From Streptomyces zaomyceticus (lineage in GTDB: Bacteria > Actinomycetota > Actinomycetes > Streptomycetales > Streptomycetaceae), in NCBI RefSeq assembly GCF_014656215.1, contig NZ_BNBZ01000008.1, positions 213,976 to 277,975 on the forward strand: DNA of 64,000 bases. The letters run 5' to 3'. Made by a program: the position numbers and the translations under genes. The notes under the pieces were generated by a model that made no database searches, was not told the DNA's origin, and worked only from the letters and a program-made list of their open reading frames with translations. Shown here piece by piece: positions 59,027-64,000 of the stretch. Each line of letters begins with the position of its first letter. The first letter of the stretch is position 1.

Positions 59027-59073
59027 ACCACCCGGTGATGGCATATGTGCGACGCGCGGGCATCGACCGGTGA

Positions 59074-59093
59074 TCCTTAAGGGTCTCTTGAGG
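59074..59093. promoter_or_regulatory. 10-bp-period direct repeat, putative OmpR-type operator (site A)
   Basis: TCCTTAAGGG and TCTCTTGAGG stand back to back, sharing TC-TT-AGG at a 10-bp period, the layout bound by OmpR-type dimers on one face of DNA. Related elements lie at 60974-60993 and 62158-62199, each before a gene of the same island. Confidence 0.5.
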
Positions 59094-59412
59094 ACATGAT
59101 CAGGCAGGGATGAGGCTGCGCGACGAGCCGCCGCCGATCTTCGTGAACGCGACCGTCGCGAGGGCGACTTCATGGCATGAACGGGCGTCGTACTCCTTTC
59201 CGCATATGACATATGAGGAGCGCGCGCGTGTCATACTTCTCCTGCGTGCACGGGGTCCTCCGGTTTCTCCGAGGCACCTCGCCCTGCCCGGCGTCCCCCG
59301 CTGGAGGGCAGGGCGCCACCGGCACGCATTCCGCACGGCGCGGACTCCCCGGTCTCCCCCGTCCGGCCGTCCGCGCCGTGCTCCTCCTCCCCTCCCTTCG
59401 CCCCCGCGGCGG

Positions 59413-59811
59413 CTATGCCGTCAGGGAGCGGTGACGTCCCGTGGGCCGAAGAGCGGCCACGGCCGACTCGCCGGTGCCGGTGCCGGTGCCTGTGCCTGTG
59501 CCGACATCGCCCTGGCCCTCGTCCTGGACGGCGGCGGGCAGCTCCAGTACGTAGGTGCCCGGTCCCGCGAGGGCCGCGGCGGCCCGCACCCCCGCCTGCA
59601 CCACGTCGTCGATCAGCACCGTCCGCCGCCGCGGTCCCAGCGGCGTGCTGTCGTGGCCGTACGGCCGGGACCGGGTTTCCACGAGTGCCATCGTCATGCG
59701 CACATCGGCCGCCAGGGCCTCGAGGCTGACGGTGGCCTCGGGCCACAGCGGGCGGGAGCTGTCGTCCGCGAGCCGGCCCATCTCCGCGTGCAGGTGGCGC
59801 AGCGCCCCCAT
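59413..59811 (-). CDS. Short protein resembling the truncated kinase part of a PAS sensor
   Basis: The protein has 132 residues. Its ATG overlaps the stop of the PAS gene as TGATG, so translation is coupled. MGALRHLHAEMGRLADDSS and TVLIDDVVQAGVRAAAALAG resemble the segment just before the ATPase domain of sensor kinases (compare LGTIVTAGIDKASTLTG in the paralogue at 57236-58849), but the ATPase domain itself is missing. It ends in a Gly-Thr repeat encoded by GGTGCC units and a short tail. I read it as the second half of a split PAS sensor that has lost its catalytic end. It may still bind its PAS partner. Confidence 0.6.
   Translation of the reverse strand: MGALRHLHAEMGRLADDSSRPLWPEATVSLEALAADVRMTMALVETRSRPYGHDSTPLGPRRRTVLIDDVVQAGVRAAAALAGPGTYVLELPAAVQDEGQGDVGTGTGTGTGTGESAVAALRPTGRHRSLTA
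59473..59502. repeat. Hexanucleotide repeat inside a coding region
   Basis: GGTGCC occurs three times in tandem, followed by TGTGCC twice. It encodes alternating Gly and Thr near the C-terminus of the 132-residue protein. Since the unit is six bases, length changes would keep the frame. Confidence 0.8.
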
Positions 59812-60767
59812 CAGGGGGCCGGAGAGAACTCGGAGAGCTCGCGCGCGTGGTCGACCGCCAGGTCGGCGCGCTGCTGTTCTCGTTCGAGTTCGGCCTTGTG
59901 GTGACGGGTGCTTCGGGTCTGCGCGGCGACGTACTCGTCGGCGAGCCGCTCGTAGGGGCGGCGGTCGGTGAGCGCGACGACGGCGCCGACGATCCTGCCC
60001 TCCTCGGTCACGGGACGGGCGGAGACGTCCGCGGTCAGGCGGGTGCCGTCGCCGGTCCTCAGCTCCTGCGCGGGGAGTCTGCTCGCGCGCCCGGTTCGCA
60101 ACACCTGGGCCGGCGGGGCCTCCTCGGCGTCGAGGGGTTCGCCGTCGTACCCGAGGAACGTGAGCAGGGACAGGAGTTCGCGTCCCCCGAACTCGGCGGC
60201 CTTCCCTCCGAGCAGCCGGGCGGCCGCCGGGTTGACCAGGTCGATCCTGCCCTCGGCATCGGTCCCGATCAGTGCCTCGCCGGCGGTACGGAGCACGGCC
60301 TCGGCCTGGAGGAGGGAGCGCGACAGCGCCGCTCGGGCGTCCTCGCCCGACGTCACGTCCCGCAGGGAGATGGCCAGGGAGGAACCGTAGGGGATGCTCC
60401 CGTAGAGGGCGTGCCGGTCCAGCCGGACGGTGCTGATCTCTGCGGCGAAGCTCCGGCCGCCCGCCGCCCGCGCGGTGGTCCGGAGCAGTGCCCTGTGCGG
60501 GATTCCGGGGTCCTCGGGGGCCGCCGGCGGCCGGGTCAGGTTCCAGTCGAAGGACGGCAGGAAGTCCAGCACCCCCCGCCCCTCGACCGTGTGCCGTTCA
60601 TGTCCGAGCAGGGCGGCCGCCGCCTGGTTCGCCCTGACCACGGTTCCGTTGTCGTCGACGATCGGCACGGCGTCGGGAAGGAGGTCCACCACCTCCTCGT
60701 GAGGCCGGGCCGCTTGACGTACCGGTCGCTCGGGGGAGAGCACCGCATGGCTGTTCTCGAGGTTCAC
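59811..60767 (-). CDS. PAS-PAS sensor protein without kinase domain
   Basis: The protein has 318 residues. PAS 1 (residues ~25-140) carries LLPDAVPIVDDNGTVVRANQ and PAS 2 (~150-280) carries LRTAGEALIGTDAEGRIDLV and ends GAVVALTDRRPYERLADEY, nearly the same junction as in the paralogue at 57236-58849. A coiled coil (AELEREQQRADLAVDHAREL) closes the protein. No His box or ATPase domain follows in frame; the next gene, coupled by TGATG, holds a kinase-like fragment. The GTG at 60767 was chosen because GGAGG lies 9 bases before it and it begins VNLENSHAV; an ATG 21 codons further up lacks such a site. It probably senses a ligand or redox state and acts through a partner. Confidence 0.8.
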   Translation of the reverse strand: MNLENSHAVLSPERPVRQAARPHEEVVDLLPDAVPIVDDNGTVVRANQAAAALLGHERHTVEGRGVLDFLPSFDWNLTRPPAAPEDPGIPHRALLRTTARAAGGRSFAAEISTVRLDRHALYGSIPYGSSLAISLRDVTSGEDARAALSRSLLQAEAVLRTAGEALIGTDAEGRIDLVNPAAARLLGGKAAEFGGRELLSLLTFLGYDGEPLDAEEAPPAQVLRTGRASRLPAQELRTGDGTRLTADVSARPVTEEGRIVGAVVALTDRRPYERLADEYVAAQTRSTRHHKAELEREQQRADLAVDHARELSEFSPAP

Positions 60768-60973
60768 CGCTGATTTCCTCCTGCCTGTCAGGCCGTCCGT
60801 GGGCTCTCGTTCGTCTTCGAGGCCGGGCATGGGCGGTGGCGGGCTTCCCGCCCGCGTCTCCCGGCATCCCCGTCCGGGCCTTGTCGTCGCCCGCCCACCA
60901 CACCGGCCATGTGCTCTGTGCCGCGGTCACATGGAAGCACGGGAGGGACGGCCGAACATGTCTGTGTACCTGC

Positions 60974-60993
60974 GCTCAGGAGCGTCTTAAGGG
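60974..60993. promoter_or_regulatory. 10-bp-period direct repeat, putative OmpR-type operator (site B)
   Basis: GCTCAGGAGC and GTCTTAAGGG are arranged in tandem. The core CTTAAGGG is identical to that of site A. It lies about 210 bp before the start of the second PAS gene. The left half is a weaker match. Confidence 0.45.
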
Positions 60994-61172
60994 AGGCATT
61001 CGTCAGCCGTCGAGGTATGCCATAGGTGCCGGTGCCGCGGTTGCGGCAACCGGACCGCGCGTGCGTCGGGACGGGGCCTCGTCGGCCACGGTCGCCCCGC
61101 CCGTGCCCCCGGGGCCCCGGTGGTTCCACCGGCCGAAGCGGGCGTCTTTGTTTACCCCGCAATTTCTCAGGC

Positions 61173-61206
61173 TTGAATTGGCCATATGGCCAATAGCATC
61201 GCCCCA
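61173..61206 (+). promoter_or_regulatory. 18-bp perfect palindrome between -35- and -10-like boxes
   Basis: ATTGGCCATATGGCCAAT at 61177-61194 is a perfect palindrome in an AT-rich pocket. TTGAAT (61173-61178) and TAGCAT (61194-61199) flank and slightly overlap it like -35 and -10 boxes, though their spacing of about 15 bp is short. An ATG at 61206 lies at leaderless distance but opens an unconvincing frame. A dimeric repressor bound here would block the promoter. Confidence 0.5.
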
Positions 61207-61590
61207 TGGCATGCCGATACCCAAAAGCCGAGCATGTGAAGGCGATGCCTTACAGTGGTCGTCGGCTTACGCAGCCGACTGCGCGCCACGCGCCACCCGG
61301 TGCACTCGGATTCCGCGTCCTCCTGTGGCATCCGTGGCGCGACCGCGAGTGCGAAGGGAGCGCGTTCCATCGGCAGACACAGCGACGTGTCACGGCTCCG
61401 CACCCTCGCGTCGACGCCCGGCTGAGCCCGGGACGAGTCGGGCACCGCGCGACACCACCGATGTGGGCCCTCTCCGGAGAAGCGAAGAGCGACGACCGGA
61501 AAGCGCGGCAGTGGAATGCGAACAGCCGAGAGCGGAAATGCGACGGGGCGACGCCATGTGCGTCCGACCTCATTCGACGAAGAGGGAATC

Positions 61591-62085
61591 ATGCCGGGAG
61601 AAACGGAACTGACGTCCGCGTACAGCAGCAAGGTCGCCGATGATCTCGAGCACAATGTGGCGGAACAGGAGCGGATCCGGGGCGAGGTCGCACGTCTGAC
61701 GGCCGAACTCGACGAGCTGATGCACGACCACGGCGTTCTGCTCAGCCTTCGCCAGGCGCTTCAGTCCGGTGCTCCGGCATCCGGCCGCCAGGTCCCTCGA
61801 CAGAAGGCGTCCGGGAAGACCGGAAAGGGCGCGAAGAGTGGAAAGAATTCCGGCGCCGGCAAGGCCGCCACACTCGTCGAACTGATCCGTGATCACCTCG
61901 CCGCCGCCGGCGCTCCCTGTTCCGCGTCCGAGGTGACGACCGCCCTCGGCGAGCAGCACCGCGACCGGCACATCCAGACCACCGTCGTACGCACCTCCCT
62001 GGAGAACCTCGTCGCGAAGGGGTACGCGCACCGCACCAAGCAGGGGTCCTCCGTCTTCTACACCGCGGCCGCACCCGCGCACTAG
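61591..62085 (+). CDS. Coiled-coil/winged-helix protein, putative regulator
   Basis: The protein has 164 residues. Residues ~12-60 form a coiled coil (VADDLEHNVAEQERIRGEVA, then LTAELDELMHDHGVLLSLRQ). A basic Gly/Ser/Lys linker follows (KASGKTGKGAKSGKNSGAGK). Residues ~90-160 look like a winged helix: ATLVELIRDHLAAAGAPCSA, SEVTTALGE, VVRTSLENLVAKGYAHRTKQ, GSSVFYTA. This is common in small actinomycete DNA-binding proteins. The ATG at 61591 was chosen for AGAGGGA upstream. It probably binds DNA as a dimer; the targets are unknown. Confidence 0.75.
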   Translation: MPGETELTSAYSSKVADDLEHNVAEQERIRGEVARLTAELDELMHDHGVLLSLRQALQSGAPASGRQVPRQKASGKTGKGAKSGKNSGAGKAATLVELIRDHLAAAGAPCSASEVTTALGEQHRDRHIQTTVVRTSLENLVAKGYAHRTKQGSSVFYTAAAPAH

Positions 62086-62157
62086 CGGATCGGCCCGGTC
62101 TCTCCGCGGACCTTCACCGGCGGCACATGCCATCTTAGGTGGCCGTGCGCGCCAGAG

Positions 62158-62199
62158 GTGTTAACGCGGACTTTCCGATGCCTTAAAGATCCTTAACGG
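62158..62199. promoter_or_regulatory. TTAA-containing direct repeats, putative OmpR-type operator (site C)
   Basis: CCTTAAAGAT (62181-62190) and CCTTAACGGG (62191-62200) are in tandem at exactly 10 bp, and a further TTAACG lies at 62161. The core matches sites A and B. It is about 200 bp before the response-regulator ATG, so the regulator may control itself. Confidence 0.5.
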
Positions 62200-62376
62200 G
62201 ACAGGTGTACGAGGGCGGGTGTGCGGGAGCAGGCGCACGGGAGCGGGTGTGCGGGGCGGGGGTACGTCCCGGCTGCGATGCACCGGCCCGACCCGCGGCC
62301 CGGACGCATGAAGATGCCATGTCCTCAGTCCGTGCCCGACACCTGCCCCGGCATCACGACGCATATGTGTGTCACG

Positions 62377-62389
62377 TAACGTGCGCCAC
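62377..62389 (+). promoter_or_regulatory. Candidate -10 box for a leaderless response-regulator transcript
   Basis: TAACGT (62377-62382) fits TAnnnT and lies seven bases before the ATG at 62390. No ribosome site is seen in front of that ATG, which supports a leaderless mRNA. A GTG at 62369 in frame is the alternative start. Confidence 0.35.
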
Positions 62390-63085
62390 ATGGCAAAGGT
62401 GCTTCTCGTCGAGGACGATCCGTCCGTTCGCTCCGCCCTGCGCAGATGTCTCTCGGACGCCTCGTACACCGTGCGGGACTGCGGGACGGCCCTGGGCGGG
62501 CTGCGCGCCGTCCTGGACGAGCCGTTCGACGTGATGGTGCTCGACCTGGGCCTGCCCGACCTCGACGGCCTGGAGATGCTCAGGATGCTCCGTACCGTCT
62601 CGGACATTCCCGTCGTCGTCGCGACGGCCCGGCGCGACGAGCGCGAGATCGTGCGGGTGCTGGGCAGCGGGGCCGACGACTACCTCGTGAAGCCGTTCTC
62701 CGCGGAGCACCTCATCGCGAGGATGACCGCGGTGCTGCGGCGGGCGGCCTCCGGCAGCGGGGGCCTCTTTCCGGACGTCGTGAGGGTGGGCGGGCTCGTC
62801 GTCGACGCGGCGCGCCGCAGGGCTCTCCTCGACGGCTCCCCGCTCGACCTGACGCGCAAGGAGTTCGACCTCCTGGAGTTCCTGGCACGGCGCCCCGGGA
62901 TCGTCGTGGCGCGCAGCGAACTGTTCCGGCAGGTGTGGCTTCAGACGTACCGCGGGGAGCGCACCGTGGACATCCATCTCTCCTGGCTGCGGCGGAAGTT
63001 GGGGGAATCGGCGGCCCGGCCCCGGTATCTGCACACGGTCCGCCACGTCGGGATCAAACTGGAGTACGCGGAGGCGCTGGTCTGA
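62390..63085 (+). CDS. OmpR/PhoB-family response regulator
   Basis: The protein has 231 residues. The receiver domain has VLLVEDDPSV (Glu8/Asp9/Asp10), phospho-acceptor Asp52 in MVLDLGLPDLDG, the switch Thr in VVATARR and the Lys in DDYLVKPF. The winged helix reads LDLTRKEFDLLEFLARRPG, then VVARSELFRQVW and RTVDIHLSWLRRKLGES, with the recognition helix between. No histidine kinase gene is adjacent; the nearby PAS proteins lack a functional kinase domain, so it is either an orphan regulator or depends on a distant kinase. The ATG was chosen because it gives the usual N-terminus MAKVLLVEDD. Confidence 0.9.
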   Translation: MAKVLLVEDDPSVRSALRRCLSDASYTVRDCGTALGGLRAVLDEPFDVMVLDLGLPDLDGLEMLRMLRTVSDIPVVVATARRDEREIVRVLGSGADDYLVKPFSAEHLIARMTAVLRRAASGSGGLFPDVVRVGGLVVDAARRRALLDGSPLDLTRKEFDLLEFLARRPGIVVARSELFRQVWLQTYRGERTVDIHLSWLRRKLGESAARPRYLHTVRHVGIKLEYAEALV

Positions 63086-63101
63086 CGCGTTCCGAGGGGC
63101 G

Positions 63102-63127
63102 GCCGGGGCCCCGTCCAGCGCCCCGGC
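63102..63127. terminator. Short GC-rich stem-loop between convergent genes
   Basis: GCCGGGGC (63102-63109) pairs with GCCCCGGC (63120-63127) around a ten-base loop. It follows the response-regulator stop by 16 bp and precedes the 3' end of the convergent sortase gene. An eight-base stem is modest. Confidence 0.45.
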
Positions 63128-63130
63128 CCG

Positions 63131-64000
63131 TCATCCCCCGAGCGCTTTCGGCTTTCCCTGGCTGCGGGGGCGTTCCTCGACCAGCCTGCCCCACACGATC
63201 ATGCGGTAGGTGCTGGTGAACTCGGGTGTGCAGGTGGTGAGTGTGATGTAGCGGCCGGGTTCGGTGAAGCCGGATCCCTTGGGGACGGGGTCGATGACGG
63301 AGACGTTCGAGGGCGAGGTCTGGGGCAGGATGCTCGCCATCTCGTAGGTGTAGTAGGCGTTCTGCGTCTCGACGACGATGGGGTCGCCGGGTTCGAGGCG
63401 GTTGATGTAGCGGAACGGCTCGCCGTGGGTGTTGCGGTGGCCTGCGACGGCGAAGTTGCCCTGCTTGTCGGACGGCATGGCCGTCTTGAGCTTGCCTTCG
63501 CCGTAGTGGCCGGCCATGCCCTTGTCGAGGACCTTGGGCTTGCTGATGCCTTCGGCGACGGGGACGACGACGTCGAGTTTGGGGATGTACATGATGGCGA
63601 AGCCCTCGCCGGGCTCGAACGCCCCGGGCTTGCTGTCGTCCTCGCCCTCGCCCTTGGCCCAGGTGTCCTCGATCTGTTCCTTGGCCCGGTCGGTCTCCTG
63701 GCCGGCGAGGACGTTGGTCCACCACAGCTGGTAGGTGACGAAGAGCAGCATGACCACGCCGAAGGTGATGAAGAGTTCTCCGACGGCCCGGCTGGCGACG
63801 ACTCCGACGCTGTCCTTCGCGGCCCGGGCGGCGCGACGCGCCTCGACGCGGGAGAGGGGGGCCGCGGGCGGATCGGCCTGCGCGGTGCCGGACGCGGTGG
63901 ACGCGCCGGCGGGCGGGCCGCCGCGGCGGCCCTTCCCCCGGCCGCCCCGGGCGGCGGCACGGCGGCGCTCGGCCCGGCCGGGCCCGGGAAGGGGCTCCAC
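63131..64000 (-). CDS. Class E sortase (5' end at or beyond window edge)
   Basis: At least 290 residues lie in the window. A basic Arg/Ala/Gly-rich N-terminal tail is followed by one membrane anchor (LFITFGVVMLLFVTYQLWW) and the sortase domain outside the membrane. Counted from the window edge, the catalytic residues are His188 (AVAGHRN), Cys257 (TLTTC) and Arg266 (YRMIVWGRL). IPKLDVVVPVAEG and GHYGEGKLKT are typical of class E enzymes, which attach LAxTG proteins, such as chaplins, to the cell wall. A GTG sits exactly at the edge, but the frame may begin further upstream. Confidence 0.9.
   Translation of the reverse strand: MEPLPGPGRAERRRAAARGGRGKGRRGGPPAGASTASGTAQADPPAAPLSRVEARRAARAAKDSVGVVASRAVGELFITFGVVMLLFVTYQLWWTNVLAGQETDRAKEQIEDTWAKGEGEDDSKPGAFEPGEGFAIMYIPKLDVVVPVAEGISKPKVLDKGMAGHYGEGKLKTAMPSDKQGNFAVAGHRNTHGEPFRYINRLEPGDPIVVETQNAYYTYEMASILPQTSPSNVSVIDPVPKGSGFTEPGRYITLTTCTPEFTSTYRMIVWGRLVEERPRSQGKPKALGG

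Larger units (their letters stand above)
58850..59412. other. 563-bp control region upstream of the first PAS gene
   Basis: No convincing gene is present. It contains a -10 candidate and a direct-repeat operator, both listed separately, and two GCATATG elements (59041 and 59202), the second followed by another CATATGA. GCATATG also appears at 62361 before the response-regulator gene. Confidence 0.55.
60768..61590. other. 823-bp control region, partly AT-rich
   Basis: No gene is credible: the frames present have scrambled codon use and no family. It holds the site B operator, an 18-bp palindrome with promoter-like boxes near 61173-61206, and a small stem GTCGGCT/AGCCGAC near 61260-61280. The leader to the coiled-coil/winged-helix gene would be almost 400 bases if that promoter is used. 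Confidence 0.55.
62086..62389. other. 304-bp region before the response-regulator gene
   Basis: No gene. The first 115 bp hold the site C direct repeats and a CATCTTAGG element near 62130. The middle is rich in GGAGCGGGTGTGCGGG-like runs. The end carries GCATATGTG and a candidate leaderless promoter. Confidence 0.55.

Noticed and set aside
59100..59434. Small open frames on both strands in the gap before the first PAS gene
   Set aside because: No ribosome site, family or codon bias; the stretch looks like a control region with repeated CATATG elements.
61206..61643. 145-codon frame with an ATG at leaderless distance from a -10-like box
   Set aside because: Codon third positions lack the strong GC bias of real genes here, the product matches no family, and the frame runs into the start of the coiled-coil/winged-helix gene.
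63131..64000. Start of the sortase gene at the GTG on the window edge
   Set aside because: The codon coincides with the edge, so it cannot be distinguished from an internal Val; the gene is reported as possibly cut.

Overview
The window is about 64 kb of very GC-rich DNA. Codon third positions are mostly G or C, GTG and TTG starts are frequent, genes often overlap as ATGA or GTGA, and the gene families (several ECF sigma factors, class E sortase, DUF4239, DUF4232, PucR regulator, secreted S8 protease, RICIN-domain protein) fit a Streptomyces or close actinomycete chromosome. No rRNA, tRNA, phage, insertion sequence or CRISPR was found, and both window edges cut a gene.

Layout. 1-6.4 kb: a tightly coupled exopolysaccharide operon (PelF-like glycosyltransferase, polytopic membrane protein, three sugar-nucleotide enzymes, a GH135/spherulin-4-like protein and a GH114 lipoprotein), followed by an acetyltransferase. 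7.1-10.5 kb: a DUF4232 lipoprotein, a type-B carboxylesterase and a DUF4239 membrane protein, all on the minus strand. 10.9-13.2 kb: a complete zinc/manganese-type ABC transporter. 13.3-18.1 kb: an acyl-CoA module made of an AMP-ligase and a double-domain CoA-transferase, with a divergent acyl-CoA dehydrogenase. 18.2-20.7 kb: a GH88-like hydrolase coupled to an MFS transporter. 20.9-23.2 kb: a His/Met-rich membrane protein, an ECF sigma factor and a short His-tailed membrane protein, probably a metal-stress island. 23.2-30.4 kb: a 1665-residue AAA ATPase and a flotillin. 31-36 kb: PucR regulator, DUF998 protein, class C beta-lactamase-like hydrolase, small membrane protein and GNAT. 36.1-38.7 kb: a two-component pair arranged tail to tail, whose kinase carries an internal duplication. 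38.8-39.9 kb: a 29-residue membrane peptide, an ECF factor and a Cys-rich membrane protein.

40-42.4 kb holds two proteins of unknown function, one with a C-terminal bacterial PH-like domain. 42.8-46.2 kb is a large secreted subtilase. 46.3-52.2 kb is an Rhs polymorphic toxin with a nuclease tip and a DUF1963-like neighbour that may be its immunity protein. 52.3-55 kb is an MFS transporter coupled to a GH1 beta-glucosidase. 55.3-57 kb encodes a secreted protein with a RICIN domain. 57.2-63.1 kb is a sensory island: two PAS-PAS proteins with decayed or missing kinase parts, a coiled-coil/winged-helix protein and an OmpR-type response regulator. Their upstream regions share CTTAA-containing direct repeats with a 10-bp period. 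A class E sortase is cut by the right edge.

The most interesting candidates are the exopolysaccharide locus with two galactosaminidase-type hydrolases, the flotillin/giant-ATPase pair, the PAS pseudokinase/OmpR regulon, the duplicated histidine kinase and the Rhs toxin pair. Several noncoding tandem repeats stand out: an 8-bp array at 22.6-22.8 kb and a 28-bp array at 18.1-18.3 kb that runs into the end of a gene. All functions are read from sequence and family knowledge; no database search was run.
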